Origin: Solea solea | Lineage: Eukaryota; Chordata; Actinopteri; Pleuronectiformes; Soleidae | NCBI RefSeq assembly: GCF_958295425.1 | Contig: NC_081151.1 | Span: forward strand, 21,905,452-21,969,451 | Direction of reading: 5' to 3' | Length of the DNA stretch: 64,000 nt | Part shown: positions 1-12,389 of the stretch, piece by piece | How positions within the stretch are numbered: the stretch's first letter is position 1 | How the letters are laid out: every line of letters starts with the position of its first letter | Notes under the pieces: model-generated | Seen by the model: the letters and a program-made list of their open reading frames with translations, nothing else | Told to the model about the DNA's origin: nothing | The model's database searches: none | Made by a program: the position numbers and the translations under genes

Positions 1-1012
1 ATGTCTGATACCAAACCAAGTAGATCCGAGTCGATTGGTGCCACAACTGTATAAAGGAAATGCATCATTAGAAGTGAGCCCTACGGGACTCAATGTGGCC
101 TAATATGAAAAAGTCCTTTCATTTCCAGCATCGTGAGGGAAAACCAGCAGGGCACGGCTGCGTCCCTCTGTGTGCAGCCTCTGCTACATCCAATAATTTG
201 TCACTAAATACTCTTGGTGACTTCTGCAGACACCGACTGTTGAAGGTCTCTGCATCTTTGGCAGGCAGCTTACCGGGAAATAGTCGAGGCTGAATTATTG
301 AAAACTAGGAAATGACCGTGCATTTAGTCAATCGTCACTTAGCCTCTGGTGTTGTTGTTTTGCCCCCCCCCCCCCGGCAATGGAGACAAATTCGGCACTA
401 ATTTGAGTGTGAAAGACACTTAACGGTCACACGCAGATATAGGATTGGGCTCAGGTGCTGCAGCGTGTGTGTTTATGCTGGCTACAGAAATTTCATAGAG
501 GGAGGAGGAAGAAGAGGGGGAAAAATAAAAGTCAGTGCTGGGGGATTCCTGCTAATTGCTTACACATTCCCCTCTTCCTCTGGCTCGATTAAAACCAGGC
601 CACCATCTCACTTTTAAGTCAGCCATTCTCCACATGTACGCAGCTCCAGCCTGCCCACCGTCCCACAGCATATGTCACTTTGGTGGTGTGTGTCCCCCCC
701 CCCCACCGAACTACAAAGACTCCGCTTCCACTGAATCGATGCGAGGCCGCGGAGATAAATGCAAGTACAAGGTCGACTCTAATGTTCATGTGATGCGCTG
801 ATGCCGGGTTCCTCTCTCATGTCCTGACTTATGATGTTAACATGCATCACGATGAAAAGCACTCCCAATAGTGAATTTTCATTTTCGGCATAATCCTGAA
901 GAGGAAAATTGTTAATATTCTTCTTCAGTGATTTCTGTCCAGCTCGTCAACATACATAGGGATTTTATTTTGAAGTGCAACAAGGGGGTCACTGGCAGGA
1001 CCTCATGATTTA
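1..1012. other. Intergenic DNA, no gene seen
   Basis: No reading frame here has coding character. A poly-C tract lies at about 362-375 and another C run near 696. The rest is unique-looking AT-rich sequence. Confidence 0.6.
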
Positions 1013-1222
1013 TGATGATTATAGTAACTATTAGAGCAGCAACTAACGTTTATATTCATAATTGATTCATCTGTCGACTGTTTCTCAATTAAATGAGTAC
1101 TTGTTTGGGCTGTAAAATATCTAAAAAATTGATACAGTTTTAATGATTTCTTTGTCATATTGAATAAAGAAACACATTTAAGAAACTGAAAAAAATCTGA
1201 ATAATAAATAAATGCAGCCCTC
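1013..1222 (+). mobile_element. MITE family A copy (degenerate)
   Basis: The segment starts with GCAACTAACG followed by an AATTGATTCAT-type block, then a GGCTGTAAAATATC block and a TTTTAATGATTTCTTTGTCA block. The same blocks occur in the same order in the complete copies at 21500-21770 and 25643-25879. It is a short non-coding, non-autonomous DNA transposon remnant. The terminal motif at the right side is eroded. Confidence 0.6.
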
Positions 1223-1364
1223 AAAACTATCTTGGTTGTTTTTCACTTTAAAATGTTCACCCAAAAAATGTGTATCCTATCTGCAATTGGCCGATTATGT
1301 TATTTATGTAGGTTTATATTTATGTTTAAATCCAAACGTTAATTTGGCAGTTTAGTTTTTTGGC

Positions 1365-1745
1365 TTCAACAAATGTCAGATTTTAGTCAGACTTAGACGG
1401 TAATTCGTTATTCGTTAGTCCATCTATAATCGAGCTAGTCTTAGTCGGACTAACATCCCTGGATAATGTCCGATTATAGTCCGATTACTCCAGTCTTTGA
1501 CTAGGAAGTAGAAGGAGACAACGTATCTTTCTTCGGACAACACAACAACCACATCTAATTTATATCACATTAACTTGCACAGCAGGAGAGACACAGCGCC
1601 ACCTACGGAGGCGGAGTCACATGTGCACGGCCAACAAATAGGTTTTCTCCTCCGCATGTATGCTCGGACTCTGCAAGCTGTCCGATTGCCCGACTCAGTC
1701 AGACTACGGCCTTAGCACGATTAAACTGTGCATGCAAACGTACAG
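1365..1745. repeat. Dispersed repeat with TTAGTCAGACT motifs
   Basis: Several direct and inverted copies of a TAGTCAGACTTAG / GTCCGATTA-type motif bracket this segment (near 1375-1500 and 1680-1720). A related stretch with GATTTTAGTCAGACTAAGAC and TAGTCCAATTACTCC lies at 47795-47890, so this is a dispersed element rather than unique DNA. I cannot name the family. Confidence 0.5.
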
Positions 1746-3650
1746 ATTGGAGAAATAGACCTAGTGTTACCTTAGAAAAGTGAAGCAATTCTGTGTCCTT
1801 TTTATCCGATACCAGGACCAAAAATATGAACCAAAACAAATCGGCATCATATTATCAGCCATCAGCTGCACTGCACTGGTGTCAACAGCAGCCACAGAGG
1901 AAACAAATATCTGTTGACCTCTATTTCCAACCTGGTACATTATAAAACTTAATGGCTGCGTCTTTCACCCGAGCATGAATGGCTCTTTAGTATGCGGGAA
2001 CCTGGTGAGAATCAAACCACTAACCTCAGCAGTGTCAGTGTCGTGGCCTGCCCTGTTCAGTCGCTGTCTCTTTGCTTAACTTAATTGCATCCCATCCCAC
2101 ACTGACAGAATTTAAATTAAGGAACCTGGGCTGCAGACTATTCCTGAGATTACTGTTCTACAGTGCAGTCCCCCCCCTGCTGGCCTGCTCGTCTAATCCT
2201 CCACCTGACACTGTGGATAGAGTGGTTTGTGGAGTCTGTCTATTTCATACCGAGCCCTTGTTTCTTTACTTTAACCTGCAGGTGAGCTCCTTTCACCCCT
2301 GCACGTCACTCCGGTCTGACATGTCTCCGCGGCGGTGAAATGGAGTCACAATGCTTCACATTTACTTGCACAGACAGGGCCGCAACTACAGATGTGATAT
2401 GAAGCGAATGAGCCGGGATGCCGTTGTGACGCAGCGGCATATGGAACGGGAGTCGATTACACGGTCACGACGCGCGGCAAGGACAAAAAGGACGCGAGAC
2501 GCGGCACGAAACGAACGTGTGGGGGGGGGGGGGGGGAGAAAAGAAAAAAAAAGAAAAAAAAGCCACCCACCACGGATGGACAGAGGCCATGCGTGACAGT
2601 CTACACCTGAGCAACGTCAGCTTTCAAATGAAATGTCTGCAGGACGACATGAGGCTGCTTGTTTCTGCAGTTATACGTGTCATACGTGACAGGACGTGTG
2701 TGTGCTCACACTCCCACCTCTTGTGAGTCTGCATTGTACATCACATAGATGCACAGAGCTGTAGCCATCGTAGCACAACTACACCTCCACCTGCTGCTAA
2801 CTGAAAGTAGCCTCGATAAGCCCCTCTCCTGCTTCTCCTCAGCATCGTGGAAACACAGGTTGACAAGAAAAACCACGGTGTGTAAACTATGGTATGAGAT
2901 CTCCACATCCATCATTAGGGCGAAGACGTAACTGCGACAACAACACCGTCAACACGGACAACTTTGTGCAGTGGAATCTCCTCAAAATTCACGGTGTTTG
3001 TAGCATCAGACATGCAGACATGTTAAATAAAGGATATATTATGGGTTCTGTGAAAATCTCTTTCATAAGCAAGTAAGGAAACTGCAAATAGTTCTAAATG
3101 AATCGATAGGGAATCAACTCTGAAACAGAAACTGACTCCAATCGGAATTAAATCTATTCAGGTAATCAGCTGTGATGCTCAGCCCTAATAGACACCACCA
3201 CACTCTACTCAGTACATTGATATTTCTTCTCAGGCAGCTTTACAATCAAGGTTGCTGGAATACATTGACATCCTCCCCGACATCTTGGAATAATTACTAT
3301 GTTGTAGAGGCGAGCAGCAGAGCACGCCGTCCACCACTCTGCTGCGTTCCGTGTGTTGGTTTTAAATTAAATTCACTGCAAACCGCTGGCTGTTGTGAGG
3401 TGGAAATGCTGTGCAGAGAAATATGAAATAGGAAGTGAAACAAACACCTCGCCTGTGTGCAGCGCCGCTTCCTGCGCTGTAACCTGTAGAGCAGGCTTTT
3501 AATCTGATAGATGGGCGTGTGCACGTGTTAGTGCGCTGGTGGTAAACCATGGCATGATTATACAACGGCAAACCTGGGCAGCCTGTCATGACCAAAGATG
3601 TCTGGAGGACCACCAGCGCTGTGTGTTTTATTGTCTCTAAACATGTGTTT
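1746..3650. other. Intergenic DNA with a poly-G/purine tract
   Basis: No gene is supported. At 2520-2536 there is a run of G followed by an A/G-only stretch to about 2562, a long strand-asymmetric purine tract that could form triplex or G-rich structures. Short open frames around it are low complexity and not credible proteins. Confidence 0.55.
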
Positions 3651-3654
3651 ATGT

Positions 3655-3985
3655 GTGTCAAAGCTGCCGCATTAAAGGGAGAGTTGAAGTTTCTTTTGTG
3701 GTTGCATGAGGTAGCTGAACATCAAGGACCAGCCTGAGACATTCTCAATAAAGACAGTGACAGATTTTAGCCACTCAAAATGCTCTTCAAGAGCAGCCCG
3801 GAAACAGATGTTCATATTTCCTGCACCAAAAAACATCGAGAAAATCTGCATTATTACACCACAGCTCACAGTTTTTCATTTAGATTTGCACAAGTGACAA
3901 AAATCAGTAGAGCAGCAGCTCCCCGTGTACGCGTGAGCTAAAAACGCAGATTTTCTCTATGGACTTTGGTGCAGGAGACGAAGCG
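3655..3985. mobile_element. MITE family B, right arm
   Basis: The right inverted repeat (CGCAGATTTTCTCTATGG then ACTTTGGTGCAGG, about 3946-3976) is the reverse complement of the left arm seen at 55213 and 56767. Just inside it, GAGCAGCAGCTCCCCGTG matches the interior of the other copies. No matching left arm is evident. A stretch near 3680-3710 (AGTTGAAGTTT, GTGGTTGCATGA) also occurs inverted around 14460-14540. Confidence 0.55.
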
Positions 3986-4074
3986 CATACAGAAAACAGA
4001 AAAAGAAGAATTGCTATGGTATTGCGTGTCGCCTTGCTTGATTCAGACACGGCAGCAAATGTCGTGACGGTAGT

Positions 4075-4320
4075 CTTCAGGCACTGTCGTGAACATGCTG
4101 TGTGAGAGATTATGTCCGTGGGTCTGAGTGCATTTATTCTCGGGCCGCGTGTGCGCCTGCCTCGGCAAAATGATCCCCGACTTTTAATCTGGAGACAATG
4201 GCGGCCGACAGAGTGCTTTATTAGCCGGTGAAAAGCATCTATTGTGCTTTGAATGAGATTAAGACGTGGCCTCTCCGTGAAGTCAAATGAAAGTGGATCA
4301 AATTGGCACTAAAGGGACCC
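4075..4320. other. Candidate conserved non-coding element
   Basis: This stretch has no microsatellite or recognisable transposon sequence, and no usable reading frame. It is rich in homeodomain-core-like words (TTTATTAG, TTTAATCT, GAGATTAAG) with GC-rich blocks between them. Such composition resembles conserved developmental enhancers, but only alignment to other fish could show it. The call is an inference. Confidence 0.2.
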
Positions 4321-5555
4321 TGACGAAAACCTGCTTCAGCACTCTGTCACATCGTCGGCCACTAAATAAACAAAAAAACATACAAACAAAACAAAACAAC
4401 AGCATTACATCCACTTTTGTGAATAAAAAAACCACCGTAAGACTTCCTGACTTCATGATTGTGGTTATAAAACAACTGTACTGGTGTAACTGGATTCAGC
4501 CTCACTTGATTTATGATTGCTTGTTGTTTTTCTAGGCAGCAGCGCACTAGTATTTAAACCTCATTTTATTTGACCGGTGAGTAAAATAGAGGGGGGGGGG
4601 GGTTTGTGTTGCTTTCATCCACACAAACAATAGTTGCTTTTTATTCATCCACATCTGGAGGGTATGAAGCAAGAAGGAAGCGTGGAATTTAGAGGTTTGC
4701 CGGAGTCACATGTTACAATGCCGTGTTACAACTACGAGGCTATTTTTGCACGCGGTGCTTGTAAAAGAAGGGCTGTTTAATGAGCTTGTAAATTCGGCAT
4801 GAGGGGGGGGGAGTTCAGAGCGGATTCTTAGGAATTCCCAAAAAACACAGCGCTGCCTGCCCAATTAAGGTCAAATAAACGATAGACAGAACATCATGCT
4901 GACAATATTGGAGTAAAATTGCTAACCAATTTATTGGTTTATCTCTATCAGTGATTTTTCATTTCATTATTTATTTTTATTTTTTTTTTAAATATTTCAC
5001 ATTTAAAAGATTGTAAGCTTGTGTGGAGCTCAAATGATTGATTGTTTGCGTCGTCCATCCTCCATATTTACGATCAGGATTCTCTCTTTATAACATGTCG
5101 GACAAGACAAACATGTTTTTATGCAGTCTTTATTTGGAGAACTATTTGTAGCCACAGTTGTTGTTTTTGTTGTTGCGGTAATTGCACCTCATTGATGTCA
5201 GAGTGATTAAATCCTTTATCACTCACATACTAAGTGAGTGGATCCAACAGCACAGACCACACACTGCTTCACAAAAGAGGTTCACTTTCTGTTTCACGGA
5301 AAATACAACTTTACCGATGCGATCCCTTTCTTGTTTTGTTATTAAAAGGTTTTTCCATAAACATGGCATCGTTTCATACACAGGAAAACTGATTCTGTAG
5401 TGCAGCAATACACAAAACACGGAGAAGACGTGGGATTTCCCCTTTAATCCCTTATTTGCTTCTTTTGTTGTTGTTGTTTTTACCATAACTGGAAAACAGG
5501 TGAAGCCTGTTTATTTACTTCTAAATAAATAAAAACGGAATAAACCTTTGGGGCG
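4321..5555. other. Intergenic DNA, no gene seen
   Basis: AT-rich sequence with a poly-G run near 4592-4602, another near 4805-4811, and an A/T tract around 4965-4995. Nothing else is supported. Confidence 0.55.
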
Positions 5556-5564
5556 AGTGAAGTC

Positions 5565-6358
5565 AAAAAATGATGAGGCTGATATAGTCCGATATATCGC
5601 AGCAACAGCATTTTAGCTGAGTCATATTGTGGGCGCTCTATGTTTTTAAAATAGCTTGAAATGGCACAAACGTGTTGTTAACAGCTTCATAGTTTAAGAG
5701 GTCGAAAATGACTGAATCGGACTGATATTGGCCTCTGTAAATACTCTTGTTTGTGATATCGGTCTCAATACATACTCTCGTTTGTGATATCGGTCTCAAT
5801 ACATACTCTCGTTTGTGATATCGGTCTCAGTACATGCTCTAGTTTGTGATATCGGTCTCAGTACATGCTCTAGTTTGTGATATTGGTCTCTAGTTTGTTA
5901 TATCGGTCTCAGTACATACTCTCGTTTGTTATATCGGTCTCTAGTTTTTATATAGGTCTTGGCACATGCTCTAGTTTGTGATATTGGTATCAGTACATAC
6001 TCTAGTTTGTGATATCGGTCTCTAGTTTGTTATATCGGTCTCAGTACATACTCTTGTTTGTTATATCGGTCTCTAGTTTGTTATCTGGGTCTTGGCACAT
6101 GCTCTAGTTTGTTATATTGGTCTCAGTACATACCTTCATTTGTTATATCGGTCTCTAGTTTGTTATATCGGTCTCTAGTTTTTATATGGGTGTTGGCACA
6201 TGCTCTAGTTTGTTATATTGATCTCTAGTTTGTTATATAGGTCTTGGCACATGTTCTAGGTTGTTATATCGGTCTCTAGTTTGTGATATTGGTATCAGTA
6301 CATACTCTAGTTTGTGATATCCGTATCGAACATGAAAAAGTGGGATTTTGCCATCCCT
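5565..6358. repeat. Minisatellite within a dispersed transposon
   Basis: From about 5735 to 6330 a roughly 30-bp unit (GTTTGTGATATCGGTCTCAG plus TACATACTCT) is repeated about 18-20 times, with some units shortened to a 17-bp form. The left flank (5565-5735) matches a second element at 17748-18030 in order: ATATCGCAG/CAGCAAAACGG, TTTTAGCTGAGTCATATT, AAAATGACTG. The right flank ends in GCCATCCCTAA, complementary to GGGATGG-type ends seen near 17750 and 32285. The array therefore looks like an internal expansion of that element's terminal region. Confidence 0.75.
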
Positions 6359-6454
6359 AAAAACAGCCTCCATATTATGATGCATTATGACAAAAGGTTT
6401 TAAGATGTTTTTCACTCCTAAAATGCTGGTTTCATGTGAGTGAAAGTCGATACA

Positions 6455-6720
6455 ATTAGGGCTACAACTACTATGATTATTTTCATATTGATTCAATTTC
6501 ATTTATTAATCAGGCGATTATTTGTTCGGTCCATAAAATGTCAGAAGAAAACGTGGATCAATTGTTTCCCAAACTCTTAAATGTCTTGTTTTGTCCACAA
6601 ACCAAAAATGATTCAGTTTTAATGAGCAGAGAAACCAGTATTAATTGCGTTTAAATGCTTCCTCTCCTTGATTTAAAGTGTCTTTGAGCGTTTCTTTAAA
6701 GTGCTTCTTCATTATTAATA
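6455..6720 (+). mobile_element. MITE family A copy
   Basis: It begins TTAGGGCTACAACTACTATG and contains the family blocks GTCCATAAAATGTCAGAAGA, TGTTTTGTCCACAAACCAAA and GATTCAGTTTTAATGA, followed by GCAGAGAAACCAG. The right terminal motif is not recognisable. It is non-coding. Confidence 0.7.
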
Positions 6721-6941
6721 TTATTATCCAACTATGCAGATAAAAGAGGGTCCATGTTTGCTAATGTGTGCGTGGGAGAGTCGGGGGGGGGAGAGAACAA
6801 AACAAAGAAGACGACGCAACGGCAGAGGAGATATAAAGACAAAAATTCTGTGTTCTTTGAACTGTGCATGATGAGTGTCAGTCTTCACACATCTACATAA
6901 CTGTGTGTGTGTGTGTGTAATTATGTGCACTGTGTGTACGT

Positions 6942-7475
6942 GTGGGGCGACACGGCGAGGCAGTGGCTAGCATTAGGGCCTCACAGCAAGAAGGAAACAG
7001 GTTTGATTATCCGACTGGAGCGTGTTCTCCTCGTGTTAGGGCTCGAACGATTCTAAATATTTGCTTTTATTTAGCGACTGATATTGCGATGGCGATATGG
7101 TTTGCGGTATCAGAGGCAATGACAATTTCTACATTATTATTTGCGCGTGATAATTGTGCAGATCTGCTGTCGTAGAACTCCTGGTGTTCACATACAGAAA
7201 TGATAATATTCATCATTTTGAGCAGAGTGTGACATCATCCAGAGAATCTCAACAGCGATTGATCATTCTCGGCCGATCGCCTTGCGTGCGGTTGTGAACG
7301 CAGCTTCAGAGTGAACGGATATTCTCCTCTGTGCGTTTGACCTGCGGTGGAGTGGTGGTGACCTGTCCAGGGTGTGACCTCTGCCTTTCAGCTGAGATTG
7401 GCTGCAGCCCCCCCCCCCCCCCCCCCCCCCCGCCGTGACCCCAACGTGTGAGGATGAAGTGGTAGAAAATGAGCG
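6942..7475. mobile_element. Dispersed fish repeat split by a nested insertion
   Basis: The left part (GGGGCGACACGGCGAGGCAG, then GGCCTCACAGCAAGAAGG and GGTTTGATTATCC) resembles a very common fish repeat with a tRNA-like B-box. The right part (about 7340-7475: ACCTGTCCAGGGTGTGACCT, then GATTGGCTGCAGCCCC and GTGAGGATGAAGTGGTAGAA) resembles the other end of the same consensus. Between them (about 7040-7320) is unrelated sequence. Its 7130-7320 part (TTTTGAGCAGAGTGTGACAT, GAGAATCTCAACAGCGATTG) is shared with 49870-50085. A 20-odd-base poly-C run lies at 7408-7431, and a TG microsatellite precedes the element at 6901-6918. The family match is from memory. Confidence 0.55.
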
Positions 7476-7539
7476 AGGGAGCGTAAATGCTTATAGGTGA
7501 ACACACACACACACGGGCGTCGTGACTTGGATGTGTTTG

Positions 7540-7830
7540 TGTGATATTTCAGGGTTGGTGCATATTTGTGTGGGTGTTTTTAGGATGTTTTTCAGTCATA
7601 ATCACTGACCTTGTCGGGACCTGTAGCCTTCATGGAGACCCGATTTGAACTGTGGTTGGGGTTAGGGTTCTGGGTCAAGGTTAGGGACAAGGCTTTGTTT
7701 AGGCTGTCCAAATGAATGCAAGTCAACACAGTGTCCTGAGAAAAATAGCTGCACAAACCTGTGTGTGTGTTCCTGTATAATTATTAGTATGTGTGTGTAT
7801 GTGTGTGTGTGTGTGTTCATGTGTGTTTCT
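7540..7830. repeat. Dispersed repeat with GGTTAGGG tract and TG microsatellite
   Basis: The segment has CCTTGTCGGGACCTGTAGCC, CATGGAGACC, a GTTGGGGTTAGGGTTCTGGG tract and TG repeats (7790-7815). The same components appear in reverse orientation at 54560-54905 (CTGGTCCTGACAAGGTGTG, CTCCATGAGGAC, CCTAACCCTTAACC, CA repeats). The TTAGGG-like words belong to this element and are not telomeric. Confidence 0.5.
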
Positions 7831-7839
7831 CCTCTGCCC

Positions 7840-9368
7840 AGATGGCTGTGCTCAGAGGCTGGAGCTTCTGAGATCTGTTGCCAGCGGTGAATACTGATCA
7901 GAGATCACTGTCACACACACACACACACACCTCCACACGTCATCCATCTTTCACACACACACACACACCTCCACTTCCACATGGTCGAACTACTAATTCA
8001 CACACGGCCACAGTGTGCCGGCCGTGCCGCTGTTCCCTGGCTCGGCAGGTCACGGCCGCCGCGCTGATTATCAGGCTGTCTGTCTGTCACACCTGAAGAC
8101 CGACACCGCCGGGAGATTTCAGCTCTGTGTCACTGTGATTTTATTAAATCAGAAGTGTTTCACTAAGAAGCGCAAATGGCGATTTTAACTGGAATTACAA
8201 GGATTTTGTTTTTGCAGAGCTGGATGCAACTATCGGCTCAAGTCAAGTGAATTTTTCAAGCTTGAATACAGAACAGTTCCTCGTTTCAGATCCTAAAATA
8301 TTAATACATGCTAGGTATTTTTATATGTTTGTTTCTCAAGAATCAAGAATTAATGCTGCTCACGTTTTCTCAAGCCTATTATTTCACACAGGTAGTGGGG
8401 TCCCTCTTCCATTTTGTACTGCCATGTTTGTACAGTAGCCCAGAGTGGACAAATCAAACACAGGCTCTATGCTCTAAGGCAGTACAGTAAAACACTGCAG
8501 CAGCTCCGCAGGGTCGACGACGTCATGAAAAAAATACCAAAAGGTCTGTTACTTTAAATAAAAATAAGGATTTTTATGGATTTAAAGAGTGCTAGAAACA
8601 TCTCGGGTAATGTTAGTACACAAATCAAAGTCTTAGTCTAGTCCAGAAATGTCACATATCGCATCTTTAATGCATTCAGAAGAATAGTAACTTAAAAATA
8701 GCTGATTTCTATTTTGCATACTGCCTTTTTGCCCCACTACACGTCAACAACACCAGATAAAGTATAAATCTAGATCATCTCGGGCTGCAATCAGGATTCA
8801 TTGCTTCTTAAATGTGAATATTTTGTTTGTCAAAACTGTGGTGGACAAAAGAAAGTCATCATGTCCGAGTCGCAGAGATTTGTCACCGTGATCTAATGTT
8901 GAGCGCGAGCAAAACAAAAACCAGAGAGGTAAATGAACCAGCAAGCAAGTAAAGAAATAAATAACTAAAGTCTCTGCAGTATTATCACATGAAGTAATTA
9001 TATGTGCGGGGGGCTCTGTGGTAATTTACACGTCCATAAAATGAATCCCATCTCTGCGTGACCTCCTCCTCTTCCTCCTCCCTCAGCATCAGCTGCTCCT
9101 TCACCTGTCAGCAGCTCGCCACACTGATAACGACCCAATCTGGAGACATCGCTCACAACATGCAGCGGCGACGTGTCACTGCTGGTTATTAGTGGGAGAA
9201 ATAAAATCGCGTTAAGATTTCTCACGCAATTATGTGATTCTGAAGGCCAAAATGTTGAATATACCGTTTCACGAGATACAACGAATTACCAGTTTTAAAA
9301 TGTAAAAGCACTCCTCAAAGAAGTGAGGTTAAGGTTAAGTGGTTAACTAAGTTAACCAGTTAACTTTC
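7840..9368. other. Intergenic DNA with CA microsatellites
   Basis: CA repeats lie at about 7911-7930 and 7954-7968. The sequence 7840-7910 and 8020-8100 is less repetitive but has no coding frame. The rest is AT-rich with no gene or recognisable element. Confidence 0.55.
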
Positions 9369-9371
9369 TTT

Positions 9372-10300
9372 TAGAGGCGGACCAATTACTGTATTTGCTT
9401 ACTGTATCATTTGGCAAATATTCAAATATCCTCTAGTGTCATGGTTCTCAAAGTGTGGTACCAACTCAATATTTTCTCACGTGGTACTTGGTATGAAAAG
9501 TTTGAGAACCGCTGGTCCAGTGCATGAGGACTAGTGTGAGTAATGCGGGCTTCACAGCATGTTGAGCAAACAGGAGCGGCTCACGAGATGCATTCAAAGA
9601 CCCTGGTAAATCTGCGAAAGCTACTACTACTTGTTGCTGCTGCCACCTAGTGGTAATAGAAACACTGCATATTAGGTTTTGTAATCAAGCAAATAAATAA
9701 ATGGCTGATGATGACAAATTTTTGCGCTCAGAAAAAAAGTTTTATTTTAAAAAGTTTCATATATTTCATATTTAGTTTATACATTAGGTGAAGACACTAA
9801 CTGCAGATTATAGACAGATCCTAAGTGTGGTTATTTTCATTAATTTCAATTTGTGATTTTAATATATAATATAATAAAAAGATGAAAATATTGGATTTAA
9901 AATGCCCCCCTAAAAATATCTGCATCCTGCGTCAGAAATCAGCTGCAATGATATTTTTGGCCTGAATGCTGAATCAAAATCATCTTAAAATAACACAATT
10001 CGCAAATAACCAAGGCTGAAATTGAATTTCTATCTTTCGATTTTTGATTGACAAGCAGATATTTTACCCAAATCGTTCAGCCATACTGTTTTTTTGAGAA
10101 ACAGGGGTCATCGGTCGATTATTATGAATTAATCAGACCAATTATTAAGAAAAAATTGTTCTCAGAAATTTAATTTTTTTTGTTTATGATGAACAGTTTT
10201 ATGTAATTAATACTTAATACGTTCGTTATAAATTGGCAAGACAGACCATGAGTATGGTTTCTTGTATTATTTGTTATCATTTGTCATCGGTCGACCTCTA
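9372..10300. mobile_element. Inverted-repeat DNA transposon remnant(s)
   Basis: The left end reads TAGAGGCGGACCAATTA and the right end, reverse complemented, reads TAGAGGTCGACCGATGA, an imperfect terminal inverted repeat. A further GGTCATCGGTCGATTATTA lies at 10107-10126, so two related elements may be joined or nested. CGGTCGACCTCTA recurs at about 16428. No transposase frame is present. Confidence 0.45.
9443..9510. repeat. Long imperfect palindrome (hAT-MITE-like end)
   Basis: GGTTCTCAAAGTGTGGTACC on the left pairs with a right arm ending TTTGAGAACC, with AAGTACC/GGTACTT also paired inside. The roughly 68-nt unit can fold into a hairpin. It resembles the 'GGTTCTCAAAC' ends of fish hAT MITEs and is inserted within the larger element around it. 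Confidence 0.55.
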
Positions 10301-10379
10301 AGCTCAATCTAATCCCTTTAGAAAGAGACTAAAGTAAATGTTTTATGATTCGTTGTTGTACTGGAGCCAAGGTTAACTT

Positions 10380-11640
10380 CCAAGGCCCACACACACACAC
10401 ACACACAAAAAGAAAATAATCTATGGTGTGAATGTAATTAAAAGGATTAGATTGGATTACCCACAACTCACACCTCCACCTCCTCCAGTGTGTGTAACAC
10501 ACCTTTGTGTTCACACACAATAACAACTGCGCCTCCCTGCCTCCGATCACATCCTCCTGAGACGATGAATGCAAATTATACTCTTCAGAGGATGAGCCAC
10601 GGCAGTGTCCATTACGCCGCTGACACACACACACACACACTCGGAAATGTAGTTAGTGTGCGCGGCTCGTGACGCACACGCACACACACACACTCATATC
10701 ACCACGGCCCCTAAATAAAAAAATAACACACAAACACAGAAATGTGCACATTTTCTCATCCCACACACACTCCATCTCTGCCTTTCTTGCAATATTCCAT
10801 ACAATGTCCTCGTCTTACACACACACACACACACACACACTGATGGGCAGCGTCCTGATCCTGTTTTCTCGGACAAAATGAAAGTGAGGAGGCAGCCGCA
10901 TCACACCTCCGAATGGGCTGTGGGCTCCTGGAGGACTTTGAGTGAAGGGGAGAAGTCGCTGCTCCCCCTGTGGCTGTCACCAACACTAATCTGTCTGTCT
11001 TTCTCCGTCTCACACACACACACACACACATATATTAAAAAAAAAACAGGCGCTGATGACGCTCGTTTTTTTTCCCTCCTAAATATCTCATGCACAGAAA
11101 CACATACAGACACGTGACAGTGAGTGCACATACGTGTGTACATGCACAGTCTTGCTTCCGTGCAACACATGAGAAAGTGCGTTAAAGCGCCCGGGCGTTC
11201 TCCTGCATTCCAGCCCCCCCAACCCCCCCCCGCGCGCGACAGGTATACTGGCTACCGTTTCGACAGCGAGGCAATCTTTTCTCTCAACGTTCGGTCCATC
11301 AACCAGAGCACTACGACGCAGGAACCTCTCCTGTCGCATACCAGACATAAACAAGAAGAAGATGAAGAAAACAGGAGGGGGGGGGGGGAGAAAGAGAAGA
11401 AGAAGAAGAAGAAAAAAAACACGGCAGAGGAGTTCTCACAGAAAAAAAAGAAAGAATAAGAAAAAAACGAAAAAAACAAAAAGGGGTCTGTATTTCTGCG
11501 AGGGCTCGTACAACCCCACCTCCCCAGAGAACGGAAATAAAGACGGACTTTCTGTCACAAACACATTCCTAAGTATGCCGAAAGAGAGGGAAAACACACA
11601 CACACACACACACACGCGCACACACCAAATATGTACAGTA
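10380..11640. repeat. Cluster of CA microsatellites and a purine tract
   Basis: At least six (CA)n tracts occur in 1.25 kb: about 10388-10406, 10623-10640, 10677-10693, 10816-10840, 11012-11029 and 11594-11616. Between 11375 and 11480 is a nearly pure purine (A/G) tract starting with a G run at 11377-11389. Open frames across it are CA- or purine-encoded low-complexity and are not credible genes. Confidence 0.8.
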
Positions 11641-12385
11641 GAACACATGCCAAACAGCCAAACATCTGCCCTTCCTCACAGTGGAAGTGAAGTGGAGGTG
11701 GGCTGCACATGTTTTGCACAGGGAGGTTCTCGGGTTTCACGGGGTAGTACAGGGAACCCCGAGGTTCTCCCAGTGAACACTGCTGCTGCTGCTGCTGCTG
11801 CTGTCGTGCACATCTGAGGAGCAGCTTCCTCTCAGAGCTTCGATTCCACTTACCCGAAGGCACGAAATGAAGAACTTTGTTGGTCTCCATGGCTGAGCAA
11901 GTGTTGGCGAAAATGCACACTTCCTCTCTCCAACAACCTCCTCCTCCCCCCCAAGTCAACCCATCATGGTTGTGTTATCCTGTGCTGATGAGTGTGAGAT
12001 CACCTCTGCTCCCTCTGCTCTGCTCTGTTTCTGACTGCCTCTCAGACACATGCAGTGACTCAGCCCCACACTGCCTGCCTGCCCGCCCGCTCACCACTCA
12101 GCCACTGGGTCCTAGTGCCTTCGCTTTAACCCCTCCTCCTTGGTCCATTCCTTTAATCCACCGCTCGGCAGCCTGTGGCAGGGCCGGAGAGAGGACAGGG
12201 CAGACCTCATGTCACGACACACCTCCCCATACTCTCCTGCACTCGCACGCCTCAGAGCCGCTGAGCAACATGTAATTTTCCCTGCAGAAGAACACACCTG
12301 AACGCCACGAGGCTCAGTCACTTTACTACTGCAATGTTAACTCCACTCTGTCCTCGTTTTAAATATGTCGAATGAATTTCATTTA
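11641..12385. other. Intergenic DNA with a CTG repeat
   Basis: A CTG trinucleotide run of seven units lies at about 11781-11802. Frames on both strands remain open across the region but lack homology I recognise and contain only low-complexity runs. No exon structure is supported. Confidence 0.5.
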
Positions 12386-12389
12386 TTCT

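Noticed and set aside
6942..7020. tRNA gene
   Set aside because: Only a B-box-like word is present; no cloverleaf forms, and the sequence belongs to a common dispersed repeat.
7640..7690. GGTTAGGG words suggesting an interstitial telomere
   Set aside because: The hexamer is not repeated in tandem, and the same words occur in a related dispersed element at 54560-54905.
10329..11960. Several overlapping frames of 60-150 codons on both strands
   Set aside because: They are translations of CA, purine and CTG repeats, with no splice structure or conserved residues.
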